A stretch of DNA of 64,000 bases from Shewanella avicenniae (lineage in GTDB: Bacteria > Pseudomonadota > Gammaproteobacteria > Enterobacterales > Shewanellaceae), in contig NZ_CP071503.1 in assembly GCF_017354945.1 (NCBI RefSeq), positions 558,001-622,000 of the forward strand, in the 5' to 3' direction. This document shows positions 36,194 to 46,434 of this stretch, one piece after another (the stretch's first letter is position 1; every line of letters starts with the position of its first letter). Position numbers and translations under genes: made by a program. The notes under the pieces are model-generated. The model was not told the origin of the DNA, did no database searches, and saw only the letters and a program-made list of their open reading frames with translations.

Positions 36194-38707
36194 GTGAGTT
36201 TAACGATATTGCATCCGTGGGGTGCGTTATTACTGTTGGCATTGCCGCTGATTTGGTGGCTGGGGCGCAGCGTGTCGCGCCAGCAACGACTGCTGCGTTG
36301 TGGTCTTTTTGCCTTGCTCGCCTTGGCTCTGATGCAGCCGGTACTCTTGCATCAAACCGCACAGCAAGTGCGGGTGGTGGTGATCGATCAATCCGCCAGT
36401 TTAACGGCGGCGGCCAAGCAACAAGCGCAGCAACTATTACAACAGCGACTGCAACAACAGCAGTCGTCTGCTGAGCAGTTAGCTGTGGTGCAGCTGGGCG
36501 GTGAGCCCTTGTCGCAACAGCTGTTGCAGCCACTGACACCACAAGCGCTAACCTATCTCGACAGCCAAAGTTCTTCACTGGGCAACGCAATTCACCATGC
36601 GCTGAGCTTAATTCCCGCTGGGCAAGCAGCGCGTATCGAACTGATCAGCGATGGCATGGCCACCGACAATCATTGGTCACAGCTGTTAGCCGAATTGGCG
36701 CTGCGGCAGGTGAGTTTAGATTGGATTGCCATCCCCGCAGCAACGGCCGCGCCGTTTATTGCCGAGGTGCAGGCCGCTGAAGTACGCATTGGCCAGATCC
36801 CAACCTTAACCGTGGCCATTGAAGGCCGCAGTGAGCAGTCACTGACGCTGCAAGCATGGGCAAATGGCGAACTGGTTACTGCGCAAACCGTGGCCGCAGC
36901 GCCGTTGAATGGCGCACAGCGCAGCAGTGTTAGCCTCAGTTTGCCTGCAGCCAGTCAAGCCTTTAGCCAATTGACGTTGAAACTAGTCAGCGCCCAAGCA
37001 GATTCAAATGCGCCAAGTAATACGCTCGATGAACGTGAGTGGTTACTTGCGGCACAGCCTGCTTATTCAGTGTTATACGCCAGCAGTGATGCATCTGCTG
37101 CGGCTAAGTTACAGCAACTGCTGGGTGATGCCTTTAATGTCGAAGCGGCTAATTTACCGCTGGCCAGCGACATCGATTTCAGCCGTTATCACACTGTGAT
37201 GCTGGATAACTTAGCCAGCGAACAATTGCCAGAATTGACCCAAAAACGCCTGCAAGATGCGGTGCAGCAGGGCGTCGGTTTAGTGTACAGCGGCGCCGAT
37301 AATGCCTTTGCCAGTCCAGAGTTTGCCAAGCAACCCATCGCCGAGTTACTGCCGGTAGAGTTACAACAGCAAGAGCAACAACGCGAACCGAGTGTGGCGT
37401 TAGCAATTGTGATCGACAGCTCCGGTTCGATGAAAGGTCGGCCGATGGAGCTAGCCAAGCAGGTGGCACGCTTAGCGGTGAAAAAGCTCAAACCGCAAGA
37501 TCAGGTGGGGATTGTTGAGTTCTATGGTACCCGTCAGTGGGCGGTGCCGATGCAACCGGTGGAAAACCCCAAAGAGATTGAGCGTGCCATTGGCCGTATG
37601 CAAGCGCAGGGCGGCAGCGAGTTGTTTCCCGCAATTCAAGAAGCCTATTTTGGACTGAAAAACAGCCAGAGCCGTTATCGTCATATTTTGTTGATCACCG
37701 ATGCCGCAGTGGAAGAGGAAAACTACCAGCGTTTGCTGCGGTTTATCGCCCAAGATCAGATCAACGTTTCTGCGGTGATGGTCGGTGACAGCCAAGGTGG
37801 CGAGCAGCGCATGGCGGAGCTGGCTAACTGGGGCCGTGGCCGTTTTTACGCCATCCATGATGAATTTAAGATGGTGGAACTGAACTTCCATCGTCCCTCA
37901 AGCGAGCCGCAACCTGTTTATCAAACGGGGCGTTATACGGTGCAAGCTACCGATGGCGTGACGCTGCCAATACCGCTGCAAGGTTTTGCCAAGGTGCAGG
38001 CCAAAGCCGCCGCCAAGGTGAGCTACCAATTGGCCGACAACAAAGCGCCGGTGCTGAGTCATTGGCGAGTCGGCGCCGGCAATGTGACCGCGTTGATGTT
38101 CAGCCCGCTCGGCAGCAGTACTCAAAATTGGCAGCAGTGGCCAGAGTATGGCCAATGGTTGGGTCAGCAAATTGCCGCTAGTGCCGATCCATTCGCGACG
38201 ATGCAGTTGCTCAGTCAACGTCAGGGCGATGAACTGCGGTTGCAATTAATCTTGAGTGAGCCAGCTATAACCGCGCCAAGCCTGTCGTGGAAAGCGGCTA
38301 ACGCCAGTGAATGGCAAGCAATAGCGCTTACGCAACGTTCGCCAAACCAGTACAGCGCGCTGCTGTCGGTGGCTAACGCCCAAGCGCTGCAGCTGCAAGC
38401 TCAACTGCGTGGACAACCGCTGCGCGCCGTAGCACAAGCCAGTAGCGATCAAGTGAGTGAACTCAAAGTGCCACAAGGGTTTGCGCAATTGCTGCCGCAA
38501 GCCGTGACCACACTGAATGGCAGCATCTATCGCGCCGATGAGCTGTTAGAAAACCCCAATCGTGCCGCTCATACAGCTGAGCTGCGGCCACAATTGACCG
38601 CCACCAGTCTGTATCCGTTGTGTTTACTGTTGGCATTGTTGCTGTACTTTGTTGAGATTATTTATCGTCGTTGGCCTACTCGTGGCGCAGGTGCATTAGG
38701 AAAATGA
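36194..38707 (+). CDS. Membrane-anchored vWA domain protein
   Basis: 837 residues from GTG 36194, chosen for the strong AAGGAGA upstream; the longer frame overlaps the previous gene. Two N-terminal helices (about 7-24 and 33-50). Residues about 320-400 look like the glutamine-amidotransferase-like fold often found before such vWA domains. An intact MIDAS DSSGSM (408-413) opens a vWA domain to about 580, and a membrane helix sits near 805-825. The metal-binding vWA makes it the probable direct client of the MoxR ATPase. The stop overlaps a possible start of the TPR gene. Confidence 0.88.
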   Translation: MSLTILHPWGALLLLALPLIWWLGRSVSRQQRLLRCGLFALLALALMQPVLLHQTAQQVRVVVIDQSASLTAAAKQQAQQLLQQRLQQQQSSAEQLAVVQLGGEPLSQQLLQPLTPQALTYLDSQSSSLGNAIHHALSLIPAGQAARIELISDGMATDNHWSQLLAELALRQVSLDWIAIPAATAAPFIAEVQAAEVRIGQIPTLTVAIEGRSEQSLTLQAWANGELVTAQTVAAAPLNGAQRSSVSLSLPAASQAFSQLTLKLVSAQADSNAPSNTLDEREWLLAAQPAYSVLYASSDASAAAKLQQLLGDAFNVEAANLPLASDIDFSRYHTVMLDNLASEQLPELTQKRLQDAVQQGVGLVYSGADNAFASPEFAKQPIAELLPVELQQQEQQREPSVALAIVIDSSGSMKGRPMELAKQVARLAVKKLKPQDQVGIVEFYGTRQWAVPMQPVENPKEIERAIGRMQAQGGSELFPAIQEAYFGLKNSQSRYRHILLITDAAVEEENYQRLLRFIAQDQINVSAVMVGDSQGGEQRMAELANWGRGRFYAIHDEFKMVELNFHRPSSEPQPVYQTGRYTVQATDGVTLPIPLQGFAKVQAKAAAKVSYQLADNKAPVLSHWRVGAGNVTALMFSPLGSSTQNWQQWPEYGQWLGQQIAASADPFATMQLLSQRQGDELRLQLILSEPAITAPSLSWKAANASEWQAIALTQRSPNQYSALLSVANAQALQLQAQLRGQPLRAVAQASSDQVSELKVPQGFAQLLPQAVTTLNGSIYRADELLENPNRAAHTAELRPQLTATSLYPLCLLLALLLYFVEIIYRRWPTRGAGALGK

Positions 38708-38709
38708 GC

Positions 38710-41700
38710 ATGAGATTTCGATTAAAACCCCTATTGCTTGCGCTCACGCTTGGCGGGTATTACGTGCCATCGCTGCAGGCTGCCAACACCAGTGAACTGG
38801 CACAGCAACTCAGCAGTGCGTCGCCAAGTCTGCAACAGATTAACCAAGCGTATGCCAACGCCTTAGTGGCTGGCACGCGCGTCGATGAACTGTTGACCTC
38901 GCTGCAACAATCCGCCGCCAAGGCCACAACGGCGGCAGTGAAAGCCGATGCCTACTTGAGCATGGCCGTGATCCAATGGCATCAGGGCGATTTAACCGCT
39001 GCGGCTAAACTGCTGCAACAGTCAGTGGCCACTGCAGCCAATCCACGTAATCTTGCGCTTGCGGCCGATTTGGCTGATGCCCAAGGCGATAAAACCAAGG
39101 CGTTAGCGCACTACCAACAACTGCTGACGCTAAGTGACAATAGTTCCAGCAAACAAACGGTTGCTGCCAAAATAGCGCTGCTTGATGGCAGCAATGTCGC
39201 ACTGGTGCGCTTTGCTGATGCTTACCCGCAGCAGCGCTTCGCGGTGGCCTCCATTTTGGCACTGAAACATCAGCCGCAGCAGGCCAGCGAACTGGCGCTC
39301 AAGCAAACCAACCTTAGCGTGGCGGAACTGCTTACCTTGGCTGATTGGCAGCTCGCAGCGGGGCAATATCGCGCTGCCGCTAAATCTTCCTGGACTGCCT
39401 ATCAACAAGCCGATGGCGACGCCGATCGCCACTATGGTTTGTCGCTGTTTATTGAAGCTTACCGCGATGCGGGTGACTTAACTGCCGCAGCTGCAAGCTT
39501 AGCCAACGCCAAGCAAGCGCCGTTAGTGGCCGATGTACGCTTGGATTTGCTGTTGGAGCTGGGGCGCTATGATGATGCCTTGACCTTGATCGACACGGTT
39601 GATGCCCAGCGCACCAATGCCGCATTGCAAAGCCGTCGCAGCGCGATTTTAGCCTTAGCCAATCGCCCGCAGGCGTTGCTGCAAGAGTACCAACAGCAGA
39701 TTGCCAAGCAGCCACATGAACTGGCGGCTTATAACGGTCTCGCGGCGCAATACGTCAACCAAGGCAACACACAGCAAGCGGTGGCGGTGTATCAGCAGTT
39801 CGCCCGCAGTAACGCAAAAAACTTGCCGCTATTGCTGCAAGCCGCCAAGCGGATGATCGCCATGGGGCTGACCGATGACGCGGTAAACTTGATGCAGCAG
39901 TACGCCGCTAACGCCAATGCGCAAACCAGCCTGCAGCAGTTTTTGTTTGAAACCTATCTCAACAAAGGCGACAACGACGCCGCAGCAAAGGTGTTGGCGA
40001 CACTTGACCAACAACTGCCCAAAGACAGCATGCAGCGCCTGACGCTGGCCGAAAACTATGAACGTTTACTGCAACCCCAGCAGGCATTGACGTGTTTGGT
40101 GGCGCTTGAACAACTGCGTGGCAATTTAGGCTATGACCAAGCGCTGCACATCGCTGCATTGGCTGACAGTGTCGGTGACAAAGCGCAAGCGCTAAGCCGT
40201 TGGCAGCAGTTGTGGTTACAAGCCAAATTACCCGCTCGACGTAACTTTTTAGAAAACCGCATCGTTGAGGCGGCCACTCAACTTGGCAAGCTGGACAGTA
40301 TGGCGGCTGAGTTGGCGAGTAAGGTGCAAGCAGGCAGCGCCAGCCAAGCGCAACTTAACTTGTTGGTGAGCCTCTATTTGGCGCAACATCAAGCCGATAA
40401 TGCCATTGCCGCGGTTGAGCAGTTTGCCAAGCAACAGCAGCTAAATGATATCGCTCGGCTGCAACAGCTGGCGGCGATATACGGTCATGAGCAAAACTAC
40501 CCAGAATTAAACCGCATTTGGCGCCAGTTGGCCGATTTAGACAGTGCCAACGCGGGGCAATATTGGCAGCAAATTACTCTCAATAGCCTGCGCAACAATG
40601 TGTTTGAACAACAAGCGCCCCAAGCGGGAATGACACCACTGCAGCAACGTGCGCAGCAGGTGGATGAACTATTGGCGCAACTGAACCAACACGGCGAGCA
40701 GGTGGATCATCAGTTTGCTGCAGGCTTGTACGCAATGGCGGGCTTAACCGCGCAAGCGATTGCAGCGTATCAGCAAGCATTGGCGCAGCAGCCGGACAAC
40801 AGCGATAACTTATTGCAGCTGGTGGAGCTACTGAAACAACAGCAGCAGTTTGTGCAGGCGGCCAGCTTACTGCAATTGCAGTTGTTGAACGCCGCCAACC
40901 CGGATGGCAAATTTGCTGCGGTGGATGGCATATTGAATCTGTTTACAGGGGGCGAATCAGGCTTGCCCGAACAGGCTCAACTTTACGGTGAGCAAGTGCT
41001 GCAATGGCTGCAACGCCGCCTGTTTGAACAACTGTTGACTGATGTCGAGCCAAGTCGGGTACTGTTGTCGTTAGCTGATTTGGGGCAACAACAAGCTGAC
41101 TTTAGCCTGAGTGAATTTGCCAGTCGGCAACTGCTGGCGGTCAATTCCAGCCAACGGGCAGCGGTACTGCGTTCCTTGATCAGCCAATACACCACCTCGA
41201 CCGATCCGTTTGCCAATACTGGCCCTGCCATTGGTGACAACAGTAAGAAGCTGCAATTTGGTCGTCGATTGCTGGCACTGCAACAAGAGTTTCCGCCATC
41301 ACTTTACATCGATTTGGGCAAAGCCCTGTTAGCCGATGGTGATGTACTGGGCGCTGAACGGGCGTTTTCGATGATGATCGACATTCCCGGCATTGTGAAT
41401 GTGAAGCAGCAAAAGGGTGAGGCTTATGCCAACGCTGGTTACGATCAACAGGCGTTGACCTACTATCAACAGGCGTTAGTGACCGAACAAAACAATCTGG
41501 AATTGCTGCTGAATACCGCGATTTTGCAGCAGCAGTTAGGCGAGCGTCAGGTCGCGAGTTACTGGTATTGGCAGGGGCTAAACAGCTTGCTGCAGAGCCG
41601 TGCATTGACCTCCGATGGTCGTCCAGATCCGATTTTCTCTGATTTTCATCGCTACTTTGATGCCTTGTCGGAAGGCTTAATGCTGACCTGGCCAAGCGAT

Positions 41701-44700
41701 GCCAGCAAAGCGCAGCAGCTAAAGCAATCGTTACTACAGCTATTTGCCGACACCTTGTCGCAAAGTGCGGTGCCGATGACCGCGGCCAACTATGCCACCT
41801 TTCCGCGCTTACAAGCGGTCAGCGAACTGGTGCATGCGGTAGCGGCGTTTAATGGCGATGATGCACTGGCGCAAGCGATCGATACTCAGTTAAGTGCGCG
41901 GTTTGGCACCGATAACGCGTTGTTGCAATACCAACAAAATTACTTCCGCTACCGTGGTTTACAAAAAAGTAGTGGCCTGCAAACCAGTAGCCGTCAGCCA
42001 AACGCGGCAAGTTCACCACTGCAACAATTGGCGGCAGAAGCTGATGCCAGCGATAACTTCCCGCTGCAATTGCTGTTGGCGCTGGAGCACCAAGATTGGC
42101 CGCAGCTGCGTCGATTGGTTGAGCTCGTTATCGCTGCCAATGTCAGCCAAAACCCAACCATGCAGCAACAGATGCTGAAATCGCAGTACTATTTTGTGCT
42201 GCAACAGGCGTTTGACCGAATGCCGCTGCCGCAGTTTGTTAGCGAATTCTGGCCACTGTTGCTGCAGGTTGATAATGCCGAATTGGTGTGCTTCCAACTG
42301 CTGCGCTATCAACCGAGTATGTATAACGCAATTCAGCAGCAGTTGGGTAAACCCATTCTAAGCAATCAGCGCGTGGTGCAGATGTTGCTGGCTAACAGCA
42401 ATGCGCCATTGCCGTATGGATTAAACGCCAACGGCAGTGATACTGAATTTAACCAACTGTTAATTAAACAGTTATCAACCGCTGAGTTGATCGATCTCTA
42501 TGGTCAACTGCAACAGCTATATGAACAGCAGCGTCGCCAATTGCCGTTGCAACCTAAATTGCTGGAAGCCTTATTGCGCCGGTCGCTCAGCGCTGAACAG
42601 CAAACTGCGCTGCAACCGCTGTTGCTGCAAGGCGCGCTCTATTCTCCTATCGGTCAAAGCCCGGCTGCCGCAATTGTGGCCGCGATGCTGCAGCTCGATA
42701 GCGCCAAAACCAATCAGCCATTGCTGCTGAATGTTGCTAACGCCATTGTGCAACAACGGCCGGATTGCCAACTGTTGCTGCCGTTTCTGCAACAGTATTT
42801 TAGCGGCGATTTGACTGCGGCCTACGCCAGCTTGATGCAGATGCGCCAACAGCTTGGCCGTGGTTTGGGCTATGACTTTACCCAACCAATTGTGCAGCAA
42901 TATCTGCAACCGCAGCGACAACAAGCCATCACTCAGTTTATGGCGCAAACCGCGGTGAGCAGCGATGCGGCCGACGCCTTTTATCAAACCATCGTGGTGG
43001 CTGAGAGCAATCCGCAGCTGCAACAGCGCTATTTACAGCAGCTGCAAACGTTGCAGCCAAGCAATCCGCTATACCTCAGCGAATTGTTGAAAAGTTACTG
43101 GCAGCAATCCGACTACGCGGCGTTTTGTCAGTTACTGCAGACATGGTTAACCGCGCAGCCAAGTGACGATAGCCAACTGCTGCTCAGCTTTGCCCAAGCG
43201 GTTGCTGCGCCTAATCAAGCCGTTGCCAGCGCCATTAGCGCCAATGTTGATGACGTAGTTGCGTGGCTTAATAAAGCCGGGCAAAACGCGGTGGGCTTAA
43301 CCAGTTTGTACGCCAGTGTGCTGCAGCAGTTTGCGGCTACTTATCCGCAACTCGCGCTGGTTCAGCAGCTGCAACAACGTCAAGGTGCCGAGCAGATGAT
43401 GGCGCCAAGCCAGGCCAGCAGCGCCAATTTACAGCGGTTAGCCAAGCTGTATCAGCAAGATCCACAAGCGGCCGTGGCTGTATTGGGCACCATGTGGCGC
43501 AATGCCATGGCGGGACGCAAACAGTTTGGTAGCGTCAATCTGAGCCGTGATGATCTGCTGCAATATCGCTATGACCTCGACGGTAATGTGCTATCAACGG
43601 CGCCAGCGACCAACCCTGCTGAGTTGTTGCAAGCGACGCCAGCAACGGCAGATTTACTGTCGGTGATGGCCGCATTGCCTGCGGCAACCGAGATGTTTGA
43701 TGCTTGGCTGCGGGCATTGCCAGATGAACAGCGGCAAACTCAACAGCGTTTGTATCAATTGATCGTCAGCGGTTGGCAGCAACAATCGCTATTGAACAGC
43801 AAGGTCGCCGAATTGTGGCAACAAGCGAACCAAGGCGCACTGAGTGCGCATCAGCTCCAGCTGTTGCTGGCGGCATTGCAGCAAACCGATACGCCGTTAA
43901 CTGCGGCACAACTGCAATTGCTCACGCAAGCCAGTGGCAATATCGTCATCATGCCTGCAACCGAGCGTATGGACTTCGCTCGTATTTTGGCGAGATCTAG
44001 TGATAACAGTGCGGCTGGCGAGATGCTGCAAGCGGCAGTATGGCAGTTGAACTATCCGGCGATGACCCAAGCTAATCGCATGGCAGCGATGCAACCCACA
44101 GCGCCTTGCATGCAAGACATTATTCAGTTGTTGGCTGCATGGCCGAATCGCACTGCAGCGATCCAAACGTTGCCACGCGTGCTCGCTACCATGATTGCCG
44201 GTAAGCCGCTCAAACCCGCGCCGCAGCAGTTGTGGCAAAGCTTTGTTGCCAGTGCGATCGCACAAGTGGCTGGTCAACAGGGGGCTGAGCTATTGCAGCA
44301 ACAGTTCCCTGAGATTATCGCCGCGGCGGCCAATGCCGATGCGCCGCTAAGCTTGGTGTTAACGGTGTCGCAGGTGTATTTAGCCGCAGGTCAAACTGAA
44401 CAAGCACAACCCTTGTTACAACGAGTGCTGAGTTATCAAGCACCCGCCGAGCAGGGCTGGTCTAATTATGATCGTGACAAGGCGCAGTTAGCTGTCACCC
44501 TGTTTGGCAACGTGCGTGGGCGTGTCGACGACACAGTGCTGACGCCGTGGCTGCAGCAGTATGCCGCGCAAGTGGATGCGCGTCAGTTAAGCGAGATGCT
44601 GCTGGCGATTGCTGGCCGTACTCAGGCTAACAAATCAGAGCTCAATGCTGACCTTTGGAGCAGCTTGCTGATTGTCACCGCACAGCAGTTAGCACTGGCG

Positions 44701-44832
44701 CCAAGCTCAGCGGCATCATCCGACTCCGCGGCTGCGTTACTGCAGCAAGGCATGGCGGCGTTGCCTGCACAAGCGCAACAAGCAAAGCAGCTGCTACAGC
44801 AAGCAGTCGTCAAGCTGTCACAACCGCGTTGA
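38710..44832 (+). CDS. Giant exported TPR-repeat protein (about 2040 residues)
   Basis: 2040 residues from ATG 38710 (AGGA 8 nt upstream); ATG 38704 overlapping the vWA stop is possible. Signal peptide MRFRLKPLLLALTLGGYYVP ending LQA. The remainder is almost entirely helical, Ala/Gln/Leu-rich, with tetratricopeptide-like units visible in the first half (for example DDALTLIDTVDAQ near 300, AQAIAAYQQALAQQPDNS near 690 and YDQQALTYYQQALV near 920). No enzymatic motif seen. It is likely a periplasmic scaffold; small TPR partners are normal in MoxR/Bat operons, but this size is exceptional. Confidence 0.88.
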   Translation: MRFRLKPLLLALTLGGYYVPSLQAANTSELAQQLSSASPSLQQINQAYANALVAGTRVDELLTSLQQSAAKATTAAVKADAYLSMAVIQWHQGDLTAAAKLLQQSVATAANPRNLALAADLADAQGDKTKALAHYQQLLTLSDNSSSKQTVAAKIALLDGSNVALVRFADAYPQQRFAVASILALKHQPQQASELALKQTNLSVAELLTLADWQLAAGQYRAAAKSSWTAYQQADGDADRHYGLSLFIEAYRDAGDLTAAAASLANAKQAPLVADVRLDLLLELGRYDDALTLIDTVDAQRTNAALQSRRSAILALANRPQALLQEYQQQIAKQPHELAAYNGLAAQYVNQGNTQQAVAVYQQFARSNAKNLPLLLQAAKRMIAMGLTDDAVNLMQQYAANANAQTSLQQFLFETYLNKGDNDAAAKVLATLDQQLPKDSMQRLTLAENYERLLQPQQALTCLVALEQLRGNLGYDQALHIAALADSVGDKAQALSRWQQLWLQAKLPARRNFLENRIVEAATQLGKLDSMAAELASKVQAGSASQAQLNLLVSLYLAQHQADNAIAAVEQFAKQQQLNDIARLQQLAAIYGHEQNYPELNRIWRQLADLDSANAGQYWQQITLNSLRNNVFEQQAPQAGMTPLQQRAQQVDELLAQLNQHGEQVDHQFAAGLYAMAGLTAQAIAAYQQALAQQPDNSDNLLQLVELLKQQQQFVQAASLLQLQLLNAANPDGKFAAVDGILNLFTGGESGLPEQAQLYGEQVLQWLQRRLFEQLLTDVEPSRVLLSLADLGQQQADFSLSEFASRQLLAVNSSQRAAVLRSLISQYTTSTDPFANTGPAIGDNSKKLQFGRRLLALQQEFPPSLYIDLGKALLADGDVLGAERAFSMMIDIPGIVNVKQQKGEAYANAGYDQQALTYYQQALVTEQNNLELLLNTAILQQQLGERQVASYWYWQGLNSLLQSRALTSDGRPDPIFSDFHRYFDALSEGLMLTWPSDASKAQQLKQSLLQLFADTLSQSAVPMTAANYATFPRLQAVSELVHAVAAFNGDDALAQAIDTQLSARFGTDNALLQYQQNYFRYRGLQKSSGLQTSSRQPNAASSPLQQLAAEADASDNFPLQLLLALEHQDWPQLRRLVELVIAANVSQNPTMQQQMLKSQYYFVLQQAFDRMPLPQFVSEFWPLLLQVDNAELVCFQLLRYQPSMYNAIQQQLGKPILSNQRVVQMLLANSNAPLPYGLNANGSDTEFNQLLIKQLSTAELIDLYGQLQQLYEQQRRQLPLQPKLLEALLRRSLSAEQQTALQPLLLQGALYSPIGQSPAAAIVAAMLQLDSAKTNQPLLLNVANAIVQQRPDCQLLLPFLQQYFSGDLTAAYASLMQMRQQLGRGLGYDFTQPIVQQYLQPQRQQAITQFMAQTAVSSDAADAFYQTIVVAESNPQLQQRYLQQLQTLQPSNPLYLSELLKSYWQQSDYAAFCQLLQTWLTAQPSDDSQLLLSFAQAVAAPNQAVASAISANVDDVVAWLNKAGQNAVGLTSLYASVLQQFAATYPQLALVQQLQQRQGAEQMMAPSQASSANLQRLAKLYQQDPQAAVAVLGTMWRNAMAGRKQFGSVNLSRDDLLQYRYDLDGNVLSTAPATNPAELLQATPATADLLSVMAALPAATEMFDAWLRALPDEQRQTQQRLYQLIVSGWQQQSLLNSKVAELWQQANQGALSAHQLQLLLAALQQTDTPLTAAQLQLLTQASGNIVIMPATERMDFARILARSSDNSAAGEMLQAAVWQLNYPAMTQANRMAAMQPTAPCMQDIIQLLAAWPNRTAAIQTLPRVLATMIAGKPLKPAPQQLWQSFVASAIAQVAGQQGAELLQQQFPEIIAAAANADAPLSLVLTVSQVYLAAGQTEQAQPLLQRVLSYQAPAEQGWSNYDRDKAQLAVTLFGNVRGRVDDTVLTPWLQQYAAQVDARQLSEMLLAIAGRTQANKSELNADLWSSLLIVTAQQLALAPSSAASSDSAAALLQQGMAALPAQAQQAKQLLQQAVVKLSQPR

Positions 44833-44900
44833 TCTTGTCAGTTAGCGGTAAGCAATTGTTGGTAGCGTAAAATCATGACGATTTTTATGTGAGCCACACT

Positions 44901-45848
44901 ATGCTTACCGCCCTGATGACCGCTTTATCTCTCACCACCGCCGCTGCTGCTGCGGTAACGGCTGCGCCGCCAGCGCCTGTTGCTCCTGTTGCTCCTGTTT
45001 CAATGGCGGCTGCAGCTATCGCCGAGCAAGCACCTGCTGCCGCGCAACTGCGTTATGAAAACCGTGGTCGGCCGGTGATTGAAACCCAAGTCAATGGTAA
45101 AGGCCCTTACTTTATGGTGGTCGATACCGGTGCCGAATCGAGCCTGATTGTGCCAGCGCTGGGCGATATTCTTGGCGTACAGCCGATGGATAGTGGCCTA
45201 GTGATCCGCGGTGCAACTGGTAAAATGCAAGCCAAGATGTACCCTATTGATGAGTTCAGCAGCGCCATCTTCCATGAACAGCAGATTGGTTTACTTGAAT
45301 TACCTAATCCGGGTTCAACCCCTGCGGCAGGCATTGTCGGGATGGATCTTTTTGCCGATAAAGCCTTAGTGTTTGATATCGCTAATGGTCAACTGCGTAC
45401 TGAAACCTCTGGCGCAGTGAAAGGCCATTACGCCACGGTAAAGGCGATTGATAACCAAAGTTTACTGATCAGCGTGATGGTGAGTTTAAATGGGGTGGAG
45501 ATCCCGGCGCTGATTGATACCGGCGCAGCGGCCACTATTGGCAACTATGCCGCCATGCAAGCGCTCGGTTGGCAAACGGATTCGCCAGAATTACAAGATG
45601 ATGGCGCGATTCGTGGCTCTACCGCCCATACCAGCGCCATTAAAAAAGCGGCGATTAGCACCTTTGCTTTTGGGCCACTGAAAATGCGTGATGTACCGGT
45701 GCGCTTTACCACCCAAGATGATGGCCAAGCCGCACGTATTACCCTCGGCAGTGATTTGCTGAATAACTTCATCGGTTTCGCGCTGGACTTTCCAAAACGC
45801 GAGTTGCTGATCATGCTGCCAGACGCGCCTGGAATAGCGGCGCAATAG
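44901..45848 (+). CDS. Exported retropepsin-like aspartic protease with two DTG motifs
   Basis: 315 residues from ATG 44901; GTG 44889 is an alternative and neither has a clear ribosome site. Ala/Pro-rich N-terminus with a signal peptide. Two aspartyl protease motifs: VVDTGAESS with DTG at 75-77 and LIDTGAAAT with DTG at 206-208, one per lobe, so a single chain could form a complete active site. It follows the TPR gene by 68 nt and may be the operon's last gene. An exported protease fits the envelope theme of the region. Confidence 0.85.
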   Translation: MLTALMTALSLTTAAAAAVTAAPPAPVAPVAPVSMAAAAIAEQAPAAAQLRYENRGRPVIETQVNGKGPYFMVVDTGAESSLIVPALGDILGVQPMDSGLVIRGATGKMQAKMYPIDEFSSAIFHEQQIGLLELPNPGSTPAAGIVGMDLFADKALVFDIANGQLRTETSGAVKGHYATVKAIDNQSLLISVMVSLNGVEIPALIDTGAAATIGNYAAMQALGWQTDSPELQDDGAIRGSTAHTSAIKKAAISTFAFGPLKMRDVPVRFTTQDDGQAARITLGSDLLNNFIGFALDFPKRELLIMLPDAPGIAAQ

Positions 45849-46084
45849 TCCCTGTCTTGCCTTAACGGATAGCGTTGTACCGCTGCTGCAGGTGGTACAG
45901 CGCAACGCCTACATCCTGAACCACGGTGCAACATCTTCTCAGCTAGCATCACAGAAATCGCCAATAAATCCGTGATTAACGTGGTGCAAAATGACCATCT
46001 TCGCTGACATTTTGTGTGATCTAGATCTAGTTAAATTACAAATTGTGAAACTTAATTTAGACTTAAATTAATTTACTTGAAAAA

Positions 46085-46099
46085 CGTATACGATATACG
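46085..46099. promoter_or_regulatory. Perfect inverted repeat, candidate operator
   Basis: CGTATA-CGA-TATACG, 6-bp arms around 3 bp, located about 100 bp before the small ORF and 335 bp before the MCP gene. Operator-like symmetry; the binding protein is unknown. Confidence 0.35.
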
Positions 46100-46186
46100 G
46101 AGGATCTAGGGCGTAACTAAGTGGTAAGGCGTAAAAAATCGTATTTAATTTAAGTGGGTTAACCCATTATCAGCGCAAGGAAGAGC

Positions 46187-46312
46187 ATGATGAAGATAAA
46201 ATATGATGTAAACCTACTCATCCCTAGAAAACTAGGCATGATTCAAATTCGTAAGAAAATTTCTCAATTTGGGGTTACTGGCCGATTGCCGCTAAGTTCA
46301 GCCCAATATTAA
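46187..46312 (+). CDS. Candidate small protein, 41 residues
   Basis: ATG ATG start preceded by AAGGAAGAG at a good distance, the best ribosome site in this interval. The product is basic (MMKIKYDVNLLIPRKLGMIQ and 21 further residues ending SSAQY) with no membrane helix. No family recognised. It could be a real small gene or a chance frame in front of the MCP gene. Confidence 0.3.
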   Translation: MMKIKYDVNLLIPRKLGMIQIRKKISQFGVTGRLPLSSAQY

Positions 46313-46434
46313 CTAAAAATGTTGTCCGATTGAATGCAGGTAAGTCCACCTGTGAGGTCGTCACACCTTGCGTTCAGTATAAAAATAACCAGTTGTTGGT
46401 GCGTAATTACCTTTAGCGCACCCATTTTAGGACT

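Larger units (their letters stand above)
45849..46434. other. Intergenic region upstream of the MCP gene
   Basis: 586 bp. Contains an imperfect hairpin at about 45871-45907 (possible transcript end of the protease gene), an AT-rich block, the perfect inverted repeat CGTATA-CGA-TATACG at 46085-46099, a small ORF at 46187-46312 (listed), and a CAGGT-AAGTCC-ACCTG hairpin near 46337-46352. No c-di-GMP riboswitch consensus was found. Confidence 0.5.

Noticed and set aside
38710..44832. Minus-strand and frame-shifted ORFs within the TPR gene
   Set aside because: They are shadows produced by the CAG/CAA/GCG-rich coding sequence, with implausible His/Arg/Cys-rich products.
46313..46434. c-di-GMP or other riboswitch before the MCP and GGDEF/EAL genes
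   Set aside because: Only one short hairpin is present and no riboswitch core sequence could be recognised.
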